Source of the DNA: Rutidosis leptorrhynchoides
Lineage: Eukaryota > Streptophyta > Magnoliopsida > Asterales > Asteraceae
Direction: 5' to 3'
Assembly (NCBI RefSeq): GCF_046630445.1
Contig: NC_092338.1
Span: 205,017,501-205,081,500, forward strand
DNA length: 64,000 nucleotides
In this document: in pieces, positions 22,015 to 33,800 of the stretch
Layout of the letters: every line of letters starts with the position of its first letter
Position numbering within the stretch: position 1 is the stretch's first letter
The notes under the pieces: model-generated
Seen by the model: the letters and a program-made list of their open reading frames with translations, nothing else
Told to the model about the DNA's origin: nothing
Database searches by the model: none
Position numbers and translations under genes: made by a program

Positions 22015-25000
22015 AAATACCTTTGTCAGCACAAAATTCTTCTAATGTAGCATTTCTGAATTCTGTACCATGATCACTTCTTAGCTGCTTCACCAGTTGC
22101 CCATTTAAAAGCTCCATTCTTTTGATAAAATTGATAATTTCATCAGCAGCTTCACTCTTTTGCTTCAAAAAGAATACCCAGGTGTATCTGGAATATTCAT
22201 CAACAATAACCAGTGTATACTTCTTCCCACTACAGCTGGCCACATTAACAGGACCAAAAAGATCCATATGAAGTAAATGAAATAGTTTCTCAACAGATGA
22301 GATTTGCTTTGATTTGAATGAGGCATGGTGATGTTTTCCCTTTTCACAGCCAGGACACAATCTGTCCTTTACATAAGACATGGTGGGTAGCCCAGACACC
22401 AAACTTCTACTGGATAATTTGTGAATATCTTTGAAGTTGAGATGTGAAAGTCTCTTGTGCCATAACCACTTCAGGTTGTCTGCTGCCTTTGAATAGAAAC
22501 AAGTATCAGTTGTTGTGACTGCTGTGTTCATGTCAATTTGATATATGTTATCATGACATTTTGCAGTCAGCAGCGGCTTCCATGTCTTATCAAAAATAGT
22601 GCCAATTTTCCTTCTGAATTGGACTATCTTATTCTTACTTGTCAGTTGGCTTATGCTGAGTAAGTTATGTTTGAGCCCAACGACATATGCAACATTTGAG
22701 AATGTGACATTCCCATTAGTCAAAGTACCAAAACCCTTTGTGTAACCCAATGAATTATCTCCATACGAAACAACTGGACCATCCTTTTCTTGATAGTCCA
22801 TCAGCAGGGACTTACATCCGGTCATATGTCTCGAACAACCACTATCGAGATACCAGATTTGCTTGTTTTGAATGCCCTGCACAGTAGCTGAGAGATTAGT
22901 TCTTTTTGGGAACCCATCCAAGGATGGGTTCTGGAAGGGTCATCTTTGATGATCTCTTCCTGTCTGCTGGTTTGCTTGAAGAAGCAGCAACCGATGAGGT
23001 TAGGGTAAAAGGACACCGGTTGGCTAAGTGAAACTTGCTACCACATTTGTAGCATTTTCTCACATTTGGTATCGTTGACTTATCATACACTGAGTAAGTG
23101 GGTGCAGTAAGATCGGGTCGACTTTTAGTTACTGCCTCAATTAGCTGGTCAAGCTTGACTGTCATAATCTCAGTGATAGACAGCTCATCATTCGAGTCCA
23201 CTTTTACTTTTCCCTTAAGGGCAGTTTTCTTCTTGGAACCACTTAGTCGTGACGTATTTCTTTGCCTTTATCACTTGACGAGCCAGCGTGGGAAGTTACT
23301 GGCTTGTCTACTGAAGCTGATGAGCTAGAAAAAGTTTTTTCTGCTGCCTTGGACTTGCCAGTATTACGTTTGACTGGCTTGTCTACAGCTACTGGTTGAC
23401 CAGTAAGTTTGTCATCAGCTGGCTCAGCACAATTGGAACTCGAACACGAAGGGGAATCAGTTGGTTTAATTTTTCTTAGATTATTTTTAGTGATTTCCTT
23501 TTTAATACGTCTTTCTTTTGGAGTCATGTAGTAGATGCTTGAGGGGTCAGTAGTCTCATCATTTGAGGTACTGGCTTCTTTTGCTCTAACTTCATCCTCC
23601 AAAATCTCTTTCATGGCAGGTGGTGGGGACACAGCAGGTCTAACAAACTTATTTGTCAAGACCTTTTTACCCTTAACTATCTTGAAAAGTATTTGGCAAG
23701 ACAGCTTCAGGATCAGTTTCAAGAATAGGGTCCATGAAAGTAACTTCTGCAATAGCAGCAGCAGCAGCATAGTCACCAGCAAAGAAAGCTTCAACTTGGG
23801 CAGGCACCTGCTCGTTAACACACTTTGTTGTGTGTTGAGCAGATGTACACCACGAAGCGACAATCTTTTTAAGATTATCCAGCTGGTTCTTGACTTCTGC
23901 TGCCTCAACGTGAAGAGACCTTAAAGCAAAGTTTTGTTTTTCAAGTTTGAAAATATCATCTTTCAATATTTTAATTTCATCATTTTTGCTTTTAAGTTTC
24001 TCATTTAAAGATTTGTTGTCAGTTTTCAAAACTTCTTCACGTTTGCTGCCTCTACATAAGTCAACTCTTAGGTAGTCAAACATTTTGGCTTTTCATCATC
24101 AGTATAAGTTCGAAAATTATCAAAATTATAGATCAATTAAGTTTTCCATTGAGGTGAATCTTTTTTCTGATCAGCTTCCCTCATATCAGCCAAAAACTTA
24201 CTACCACTATCATCCTCATCAGACTCCTTGACCTCCTTGGCCATTAAACACAGCTTTTTATCTGGAGCATAACCAGCACCATCATCATCAGTATCACTAT
24301 CAAAGGAAGACGACGAGCTGGTTTCATCCCAATCATGATGCTTAGCGACTAGAACCTTTTCTGGATTTTTATCCTTCTTATCAGTCTTAGCACTTTCCTT
24401 CATCTGAGCTTTCATAGCTTTGTACTCGTTCTTGTACTTGTCAGCTTTTGAAAAAGAGTTTGCATGTGAAGTTGAAGGTTTCCTGGACATGCATTCAGCA
24501 GCAAAATGTCCAACCTTCCCACAATTATAACACTCAGATTTAGAACCCTTGACTGACTTGCTGCTATACCTAGTACTCGGTTTCTTACTCCCTTTGTATG
24601 ACTTGTTGGTTCTATTACGATTGAACCTTTTGAACTGCCTAGCCATCAAAGCCATACCTTCAGCAAACCCTTCTGCATTACTTTCATCATCACTGCTTTC
24701 TTCAGACCCAGTACCACTATCCACATCACTCTCAGCTGTCTCTTCTATTGCCAACAACTTTTAAACCAGTAAAGCATTTTGAGCTTTATTTTTAGCAGCA
24801 GCAATAAGAGCAGTATCATATGTCTTAGAAGATTTTGAAGTGGTGGGGGCAGACCTAAAGTTTTCTTTCAAATTAAGTTCAAATTTAGCCTCTGTCTTCT
24901 CATGGTTACAAAGTGAACTGTAGAGAGAAGACATGTTAAAGTTCTTTAGGGTCTGAGTGGTTCTTAACGGGTCAGTAACAGATTTCCATTTAGTACGAAG

Positions 25001-25164
25001 TGAATCTATGAATTTGTTTACTTGTTCAAATTCAGTATAGGTGACATTCAAAGTGATCAGGTCAGCAATCAAGGAGTTAAACCTAATGAAGGTTTGCTTA
25101 AGGGTTTCATTATTGTAGGCAAACAACATTTCATATTCTATTTTTAAAGCAATCATTCTGTCCT
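22015..25164 (-). pseudogene. copia gag-pol relic of element E (gag, CCHC, protease, integrase part)
   Basis: On the minus strand, from right to left: a gag part of UBN2 type (MIALKIEYEMLFAYNNETLK), a CCHC knuckle (CYNCGKVGHFAAEC, near 24.5 kb), and a charged coiled-coil-like stretch near 23.9-24.05 kb (NKSLNEKLKSKNDEIKILKD). A second knuckle-like motif follows (CYKCGSKFHLANRC), then copia protease (WYLDSGCSRHMTG), the GAG-pre-integrase motif (LWHKRLSHLNFKDIHKL) and integrase with HMDLFGPV and LRSDHGTEFRN. It stops in the integrase core where element A entered. It has several breaks. The long coiled-coil linker between gag and protease fits the SIRE/Maximus group. Confidence 0.85.
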
Positions 25165-25169
25165 ACCTT
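25165..25169. repeat. left target-site copy of element C (ACCTT)
   Basis: ACCTT here and GCCTT at 49001-49005 flank element C and match in four of five bases. Copia gag continues on both sides. Confidence 0.6.
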
Positions 25170-25341
25170 TGTCACGACCCGGAAAATTTCGACTAATTTT
25201 AAATCAAACTCTCGATACGATTTAATATCTTTGACACGATAAGCAAGGCCTCAAAAATTTTGAACTGTTTCATGAATTCAATCACCCTTTGACTGTGCTC
25301 GACGATTCACGAACAATTATTTGTAAATAGATATGTAATTT

Positions 25342-25430
<89 letters not shown>

Positions 25431-25596
25431 TTGCAAATACAATGAATGTTCAATCATCATCAAAACATTTATTTTTCTTTCTTGTTATTTCTACTTACTT
25501 CCAATTATGCGATCAATACAAACAAACACCCACATGCTACCATTAGCTTTACTATGTTTAACTTTATTTGTTAACCATATTATAAAGGATAGATGC
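25170..25596 (+). repeat. 5' LTR of element C, first piece
   Basis: First 427 bp of the left LTR. It matches 45496-45870 apart from a longer (TA)n tract, and ends at the GATGC target copy (25592-25596) of element D. Confidence 0.9.
25347..25428. repeat. (TA)n microsatellite in LTR of C
   Basis: About 80 bp of uninterrupted TA. The matching site in the right LTR (about 45678-45700) is much shorter and preceded by (GT)n, so the array expanded or shrank after insertion. Confidence 0.95.
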
Positions 25597-28500
25597 TGTA
25601 GTGACCCGAACTTTTCCATGTTTATATATATTAATTAAGATTGATGTTTACATGATTAAATGTTTCCAACATCTTAAGCAATCAAACTTGTTAAGACTTG
25701 ATTAATTGAAATAGGTTTCATATAGACAATTGACCACCCAAGTTGACCGGTGATTCACGAACGTTAAAACTTGTAAAAAAAACTATATGATGACATATAT
25801 ATGGTTATATATATAGTTAACATGATATTATGATAAGTAAACATATCATTAATTATATTAACAATGAACTACATATGTAAAAACAAGACTACTAACTTAA
25901 TGATTTTGAAACGAGACATATATGTAACGTTTATCGTTGTAACGACATTTAATGTATATATATCATATTAAGAGATATTCGTACATCATAATATCATGAT
26001 AATATAATAATTTAAAATCTCTTTTGATATTATAAACATTGGGTTAACAACATTTAACAAGATCGTTAACCTAAAGGTTTCAAAACAACACTTACATGTA
26101 ACGACTAACGATGACTTAACGACTCAGTTAAAATGTATATACATGTAGTGTTTTAATATGTATTTATACACTTTTGAAAGACTTCAATACACTTATCAAA
26201 ATACTTCTACTTAACAAAAATGCTTACAATTACATTCTCGTTCAGTTTCATCAACAATTCTACTCGTATGCACCCGTATTCGTACTCGTACAATACACAG
26301 CTTTTAGATGTATGCACTATTGGTATATACACTCCAATTATCAGCTCTTAGCAGCCCATGTGAGTCACCTAACACATGTGGGAACCATCATTTGGCAACT
26401 AGCATGAAATATCTCATAAGATTACAAAAATATGAGTAATCATTCATGACTTATTTACATGAAAACAAAATTACATATCCTTTATATCTAATCCATACAC
26501 CAACGACCAAAAACACCTACAAACACTTTCATTCTTCAATTTTCTTCATCTAATTGAACTCTCTCAAGTTCTATCTTCAAGTTCTAAGTGTTCTTCATAA
26601 ATTCCAAAAGTTCTAGTTTCATAAAATCAAGAATACTTTCAAGTTTGCTAGCTCACTTCCAATCTTGTAAGGTGATCATCCAACCTCAAGAAATCTTTGT
26701 TTCTTACAGTAGGTTATCATTCTAATACAAGGTAATAATCATATTCAAACTTTGGTTCAATTTCTATAACTATAACAATCTTATTTCAAGTGATGATCTT
26801 ACTTGAACTTGTTTTCGTGTCATGATTTTGCTTCAAGAACTTTGAGCCATCCAAGGATCCATTGAAGCTAGATCCATTTTTCTCTTTTCCAGTAGGTTCA
26901 TCCAAGGAACTTAAGGTAGTAATGATGTTCATAACATCATTCGATTCATACATATAAAGCTATCTTATTCGAAGGTTTAAACTTGTAATCACTAGAACAT
27001 AGTTTAGTTAATTCTAAACTTGTTCGCAAACAAAAGTTAATCCTTCTAACTTGACTTTTAAAATCAACTAAACACATGTTCTATATCTATATGATATGCT
27101 AACTTAATGATTTAAAACCTGGAAACACGAAAAACACCGTAAAACCGGATTTACGCCGTCGTAGTAACACCGCGGGCTGTTTTGGGTTAGTTAATTAAAA
27201 ACTATGATAAACTTTGATTTAAAAGTTGTTATTCTGAGAAAATGATTTTTATTATGAACATGAAACTATATCCAAAAATTATGGTTAAACTCAAAGTGGA
27301 AGTATGTTTTCTAAAATGGTCATCTAGACGTCGTTCTTTCGACTGAAATGACTACCTTTACAAAAACGACTTGTAACTTATTTTTCTGACTAGAAACCTA
27401 TACTTTTTTGGTTTAGATTCATAAAATAGAGTTCAATATGAAACCATAGCAATTTGATTCACTCAAAACGGATTTAAAATGAAGAAGTTATGGGTAAAAC
27501 AAGATTGGATAATTTTTCTCATTTTAGCTACGTGAAAATTAGTAATAAATATATTCCAACCATAACTTAATCAACTTGTATTATATATTATGTAATCTTG
27601 AGATACCATAGACACGTATACAATGTTTCGACCTATCATGTCGACACATCTATATATATTTCGGAACAACCATAGACACTCTATATGTGAATGTTGGAGT
27701 TAGCTATACAGGGTTGAGGTTGATTCCAAAATATATATAGTTTGAGTTGTGATCAATACTGAGATACGTATACACTGGGTCGTGGATTGATTCAAGATAA
27801 TATTTATCGATTTATTTCTGTACATCTAACTGTGGACAACTAGTTGTAGGTTACTAACGAGGACAGCTGACTTAATAAACTTAAAACATCAAAATATATT
27901 AAAAGTGTTGTAAATATATTTTGAACATACTTTGATATATATGTATATATTGTTATAGGTTCGTGAATCAACCAGTGGCCAAGTCTTACTTCCCGACGAA
28001 GTAAAAATCTGTGAAAGTGAGTTATAGTCCCACTTTTAAAATCTAATATTTTTGGGATGAGAATACATGCAGGTTTTATAAATGATTTACAAAATAGACA
28101 CAAGTACGTGAAACTACATTCTATGGTTGAATTATCGAAATCGAATATGCCCCTTTTTATTAAGTCTGGTAATCTAAGAATTAGGGAACAGACACCCTAA
28201 TTGACGCGAATCCTAAAGATAGATCTATTGGGCCTAACAAACCCCATCCAAAGTACCGGATGCTTTAGTACTTCGAAATTTATATCATATCCGAAGGGTG
28301 TCCCGGAATGATGGGGATATTCTTATATATGCATCTTGTTATTGTCGGTTACCAGGTGTTCACCATATGAATGATTTTTATCTCTATGTATGGGATGTGT
28401 ATTGAAATATGAAATCTTGTGGTCTATTGTTACGATTTGATATATATAGGTTAAACCTATAACTCACCAACATTTTTGTTGACGTTTTAAGCATGTTTAT

Positions 28501-28849
28501 TCTCAGGTGATTATTAAGAGCTTCCGCTGTCGCATACTTAAATAAGGACAAGATTTGGAGTCCATGCTTGTATGATATTGTGTAAAAACTGCATTCAAGA
28601 AACTTATTTTGTTGTAACATATTTGTATTGTAAACCATTATGTAATGGTCGTGTGTAAACAGGATATTTTAGATTATCATTATTTGATAATCTACGTAAA
28701 GCTTTTTAAACCTTTATTGATGAAATAAAGGTTATGGTTTGTTTAAAAATGAATGCAGTCTTTGAAAAACGTCTCATATAGAGGTCAAAACCTCGCAACG
28801 AAATCAATTAATATGGAACGTTTTTAATCAATAAGAACGGGATATTTCA
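25597..28849 (+). repeat. 5' LTR of element D
   Basis: Starts TGTAGTGACCC and ends GATATTTCA. The LTR end joins directly to GT and the primer site. A TATA-like CTTTATATCTAA lies near 26479, followed by a C/A-rich leader. Small ORFs inside it are not supported as genes. Confidence 0.95.
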
Positions 28850-28851
28850 GT

Positions 28852-28863
28852 TGGTATCAGAGC
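28852..28863 (+). promoter_or_regulatory. primer binding site of element D (initiator tRNA-Met)
   Basis: TGGTATCAGAGC lies two bases after the 5' LTR. The leader that follows (to about 28960) is clearly related to the one after the primer site of element C (41773-41880). Confidence 0.95.
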
Positions 28864-29058
28864 GTTGGTCTTAGAGAACCAGAAAATTTGCATTAGTGTG
28901 TCTTATCGAGTTTGTTAGGATGCATTAGTGAGTCTGGACTTCGACCGTGTTTTCTTTAAAAATGATTGCTTAACATTTTTGTTGGAAACTATATATTTTT
29001 AACATATGAATATTATGTGATATATTAATCTCTTAACGTGTTTGATATTATGTGATAG

Positions 29059-29673
29059 ATGTCTACCTCTAGAACAAGTCCCATTGACTCACCTAATAAT
29101 AATGAAGAGTCAAATGTAAATTGGAATGATTTGTGGACTGATTCACAAGTTCCCGAAGAGGAACCGGAAGAAGAGTCGGAACCGGAAGAAGAATCGGAAC
29201 CGGAAGAAGAATCGGAACCGGATGAAGAAATAGAACCGGTGGGGGAAATAATAAAACGGTTAAGTAAAAGAAAATCCTCAACCAACCGACCAAAGTTAAT
29301 TATGGTCAATGGTGTTTCCGCCAAGGAAGCAAAATATTGGGAGGATTACCAATTCTCCGATGAATCGGATTCCGACGAGAATTCCGATGATGTTATAGAA
29401 ATTACCCCAACTGAATTTAAAAAGGCAAAAGAAAATAATAAGGGAAAGGGCATAAAAATAGAGAAATCTAATTCCAACCCCGATGAACTTTATATGTATC
29501 GTCAACCCCCGAAGTCCTTAAGTTGTAACAATGACCCGGGAACCTCTAAACCACCAGGTTTTTCTAAACCAATGTGGACAACGACGGCTCGTATTAGAGG
29601 AACATCATATATCCCTAGAAACTTGGCAAAACGAACCAAAACCGAAGAAGAAGAAACGAGCGAGTCGGAATAA
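29059..29673 (+). CDS. acidic accessory ORF of element D
   Basis: A 204-residue ORF between primer site and gag. Residues about 32-56 are a run of EEESEPE units encoded by an 18-bp tandem repeat (29157-29225). A basic patch follows (KRLSKRKS, residues about 66-73), then a second acidic patch with DDVIEITP (about 111-118) that looks like a SUMO-interaction motif, then a basic and acidic tail (KRTKTEEEETSESE). It is predicted disordered and possibly nuclear. I do not recognise a family. Element C has decayed sequence of similar character at the same place (about 42180-42300), so the ORF predates D. Function is unknown; the SUMO and nuclear ideas are inference. Confidence 0.6.
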   Translation: MSTSRTSPIDSPNNNEESNVNWNDLWTDSQVPEEEPEEESEPEEESEPEEESEPDEEIEPVGEIIKRLSKRKSSTNRPKLIMVNGVSAKEAKYWEDYQFSDESDSDENSDDVIEITPTEFKKAKENNKGKGIKIEKSNSNPDELYMYRQPPKSLSCNNDPGTSKPPGFSKPMWTTTARIRGTSYIPRNLAKRTKTEEEETSESE

Positions 29674-29810
29674 GATAGTTGTATTCGTGTGGTGTAATAT
29701 ATGGAATATAGTGTTCTTATGCTTTATGATATATGTAAAAATTGCTTGTATTAGTAAGTATTTTTTTTATGAATCTAACTCTTGTCTATTTTACAGTTTA
29801 AAAACACAAA

Positions 29811-30494
29811 ATGGATAGACAACCCAATATTTTAAGAGACCTACCCGGAGACATGATTGATGAAATCTTGTCTAGAGTCGGCCAGAATTCTTCGGCACAA
29901 CTATTTAAGGCGAGATCAGTTTGTAAGACATTCGAAGAACGTTCCAAGAATGTCTTGGTTTATAAGAGACTTTCGTTTGAAAGATGGGGGATATCACATT
30001 GGGAAACCCATAAGTTACGATGTGTTTACTTTGACGCATATATTGTGGGGAACCCAAATGCTATTTTACGCAACGGGTTAAGAAATTATTTTGACTCAAT
30101 ATATCCGAATATTGGACTTCGTGATTTAGAAAAAGCGGCTAACATGCAACATAAAGAAGCATGTTATGCTTACGGATTAGTAATGTTCGCTTCTCACCAA
30201 AGTGAGAACAAGAACATCGGGCTACAACTATTAAACAAAACGTTTCCACAAGTGACGGAGTCGGTAATTGGGGTAAGAAATGAGGTTTTTAGATTATTAC
30301 GGGACTGTTGGACATTACGTAACCCTCGTCCCTTTGATGACGTTACAACACGCTGTCTTATCAACGGCCATAACGGTTATGTTGCACAAGACCAAGGATG
30401 GGAAGTAGTCCTAGTAAAACCAGAATGCATGACTTGTTTCTGGACGTATGAATTACGTGTCTTTATTGCCTTTGCCGAACGACTTGTGTACTAG
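29811..30494 (+). CDS. F-box-like protein captured by element D
   Basis: A 227-residue intact ORF. Residues about 8-50 form an F-box (LRDLPGDMIDEILSRVG..SAQLFKARSVCKTFEERS), the motif that binds SKP1 in SCF ubiquitin ligases. Residues about 105-145 (KAANMQHKEACYAYGLVMFA...NIGLQLLNK) look like the helical, Sel1-like segment of plant F-box proteins of the At2g35280 type. A Cys pair (PECMTC) lies near the C-terminus. It starts 137 bp after the acidic ORF and ends 341 bp before gag. F-box genes belong to the host, so this looks like a captured coding copy without introns. Whether it is translated, and what it would target, cannot be seen. The F-box call is fairly sure; the subfamily is less so. 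Confidence 0.75.
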   Translation: MDRQPNILRDLPGDMIDEILSRVGQNSSAQLFKARSVCKTFEERSKNVLVYKRLSFERWGISHWETHKLRCVYFDAYIVGNPNAILRNGLRNYFDSIYPNIGLRDLEKAANMQHKEACYAYGLVMFASHQSENKNIGLQLLNKTFPQVTESVIGVRNEVFRLLRDCWTLRNPRPFDDVTTRCLINGHNGYVAQDQGWEVVLVKPECMTCFWTYELRVFIAFAERLVY

Positions 30495-30682
30495 CTAGAA
30501 TTGTCTTCACAACTATCTTGTATCAAAGTTATTGTGTGCTATATTTCATGCTTTATGTAAAATAAGCGGTATTGTAAGTTTGTAAAATATTGTATAAAAG
30601 TTTGAACGCGAAATATTATTACAATCAGTTTTTCATATAGAATTGTAGTAGTTGAATTGTATATTAGCTACTAAGTATGAAC

Positions 30683-30704
30683 TTAACGGGTAGGTACTAC
30701 CCGA
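30683..30704 (+). promoter_or_regulatory. internal copy of the 3' polypurine-side motif in D
   Basis: TTAACGGGTAGGTAC is identical to the 15 bases just before the 3' LTR (35431-35445). Here it continues into TACCCG and so forms a short inverted repeat CGGGTAG/CTACCCG. It lies between the F-box ORF and gag. Confidence 0.5.
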
Positions 30705-30835
30705 ATTTAAACTTATAAAACGCTAATATGAAGAAAAAGCTTTTATAAATGAGTTCATATTATGCTACGAAATACTATTAACTACTCTTAATATTCTGTA
30801 TGATTAACTTGTTCCATTTAACTATTTTGAAGGAA

Positions 30836-33800
30836 ATGGCACCGACTACTCGACACACCGTGAATATGAATGAAGAGGAATTCCGTACTTTTCTAGCTTC
30901 AAACATAGCCGCAGTACAGGCTGCGCTACATACCAACAATAACCTTGGATCTAGCAGTACAGGAAATCGCGTAGGATGCACCTACAAAGAATTCACTGCC
31001 TGCAAACCTTTGGAATTTGATGGAACCGAAGGACCGATCGGATTGAAACGGTGGACCGAGAAGGTTGAATCGGTGTTTGCCATAAGTAAGTGTACTGAAG
31101 AGGACAAAGTGAAGTACGCTACGCATACCTTCACAGGTTCTGCGTTAACATGGTGGAATACCTATCTAGAGCAAGTGGGACAAGATGATGCGTACGCACT
31201 ACCGTGGTCAGCATTCAAGCACTTGATGAACGAGAAGTACCGTCCCAGAACCGAGGTCAATAAGCTCAAGACAGAACTTAGAGGGTTACGAACCCAAGGA
31301 TTTGATATTACCACGTACGAAAGACGATTCACAGAATTGTGCCTATTGTGTCCGGGAGCATTCGAAGATGAGGAAGAGAAGATCGACGCGTTTGTGAAAG
31401 GATTACCGGAAAGAATCCAAGAAGATATAAGTTCACACGAGCCCGCCTCCATACAACAGGCATGTAGAATGGCTCACAAACTAGTGAACCAGATTGAAGA
31501 AAGAATTAAAGAACAGACTGCTGAAGAGGCCAATGTGAAGCAAGTCAAAAGAAAGTGGGAGGAAAACGGTGATAAGAATCACCAATACAACAACAACAGC
31601 AATTACAACAATAATCGCAACAATTATCCCAACAATCGCAACATCAATCGCAACTACAACAAACGGCCCAACAACAACAACAACAACAACAACAGCAACT
31701 ACAACAATCATTCCAACAACAATAATAACCGCAACAACAACAACAATCAGAAGCAACTATGCCAAAGGTGTGAAAAGAATCACTCGGGGTTCTGCACCAA
31801 ATTTTGCAACAAGTGTAAAAGAAATGGTCATAGCGCGGCGAAGTGTGAGGTCTACGGACCAGGGGTTAATAGAACGAAAGGAACAAATGGTGTCGGAACG
31901 AGTAATGGCGGAGCAAGTAGTGTCGGAGCAAGTTATGCCAATGTAGTTTGTTATAAATGTGGAAAACCAGGCCACATTATTAGAAATTGCCCGAACCAGG
32001 AGAACACGAATGGACAAGGCCGTGGAAGAGTTTTCAATATTAATGCGGTAGAGGCACAGGAAGACCCGGAGCTTGTTACGGGTACGTTTCTTATTGACAA
32101 TAAATCTGCTTACGTTTTATTTGATTCGGGTGCGGATAGAAGCTATATGAGTAGAGATTTTTGTGCTAAATTAAGTTGTCCATTGACGCCTTTGGATAGT
32201 AAATTTTTACTCGAATTAGCAAATGGTAAATTAATTTCAGCAGATAATATATGTCGGAATCGAGAAATTAAACTGGTTAGCGAAACATTTAAGATTGATT
32301 TGATACCAGTAGAGTTAGGGAGTTTTGATGTGATAATCGGTATGGACTGGTTGAAAGAAGTGAAAGCGGAGATCGTTTGTTACAAAAATGCAATTCGCAT
32401 TATACGAGAAAAAGGAAAACCCTTAATGGTGTACGGAGAAAAGGGCAACACGAAGCTACATCTTATTAGTAATTTGAAGGCACAAAAACTAATAAGAAAA
32501 GGTTGCTATGCTGTTCTAGCACACGTCGAGAAAGTACAAACTGAAGAAAAGAGCATCAATGATGTTCCCATTGCAAAAGAATTTCCCGATGTATTTCCGA
32601 AAGAATTACCGGGATTACCCCCACATCGATCCGTAGAATTTCAAATAGATCTTGTACCAGGAGCTGCACCAATAGCTCGTGCTCCTTACAGACTCGCACC
32701 CAGCGAGATGAAAGAACTGCAAAGCCAATTACAAGAACTTTTAGAGCGTGGTTTCATTCGACCAAGCACATCACCCTGGGGAGCTCCTGTTTTGTTTGTC
32801 AAGAAGAAAGATGGTACATTCAGGTTGTGTATCGACTACCGAGAGTTGAACAAACTTACCATCAAGAACCGCTACCCACTACCGAGAATCGACGACTTAT
32901 TTGATCAACTACAAGGCTCGTCTGTTTATTCAAAGATTGACTTACGTTCCGGGTATCATCAAATGCGGGTGAAAGAAGATGATATTCCAAAGACTGCTTT
33001 CAGAACACGTTACGGTCATTACGAGTTTATGGTCATGCCGTTTGGTTTAACTAATGCACCAGCTGTGTTCATGGACCTTATGAACCGAGTGTGTGGACCA
33101 TACCTTGACAAGTTTGTCATTGTTTTCATTGATGACATACTTATTTACTCAAAGAATGACCAAGAACACGGTGAACATTTGAGAAAGGTGTTAGAAGTAT
33201 TGAGGAAGGAAGAATTGTACGCTAAGTTTTCAAAGTGTGCATTTTGGTTGGAAGAAGTTCAATTCCTCGGTCACATAGTGAACAAAGAAGGTATTAAGGT
33301 GGATCCGGCAAAGATAGAAACTGTTGAAAAGTGGGAAACCCCGAAAACTCCGAAACACATACGCCAGTTTTTAGGACTAGCTGGTTACTACAGAAGGTTC
33401 ATCCAAGACTTTTCCAGAATAGCAAAACCCTTGACTACGTTAACGCATAAAGGGAAGAAATTTGAATGGAATAATGAACAAGAGAAAGCGTTTCAGTTAT
33501 TGAAGAAAAAGCTAACTACGGCACCTATATTGTCATTGCCTGAAGGGAATGATGATTTTGTGATTTATTGTGACGCATCAAAGCAAGGTCTCGGTTGTGT
33601 ATTAATGCAACGAACGAAGGTGATTGCTTATGCGTCTAGACAATTGAAGATTCACGAACAAAATTATACGACGCATGATTTGGAATTAGGCGCGGTTGTT
33701 TTTGCATTAAAGACTTGGAGGCACTACTTATATGGGGTCAAAAGTATTATATATACCGACCACAAAAGTCTTCAACACATATTTAATCAGAAACAACTGA

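Noticed and set aside
25343-25638. Tyr/Ile-repeat ORFs over the (TA)n tract
   Set aside because: Microsatellite translation, with length differing between LTR copies.
26174-28638. Three small ORFs repeated exactly in both LTRs of D (77, 87 and 84 residues)
   Set aside because: Identical only because the LTRs are nearly identical. No domain, and two are antisense.
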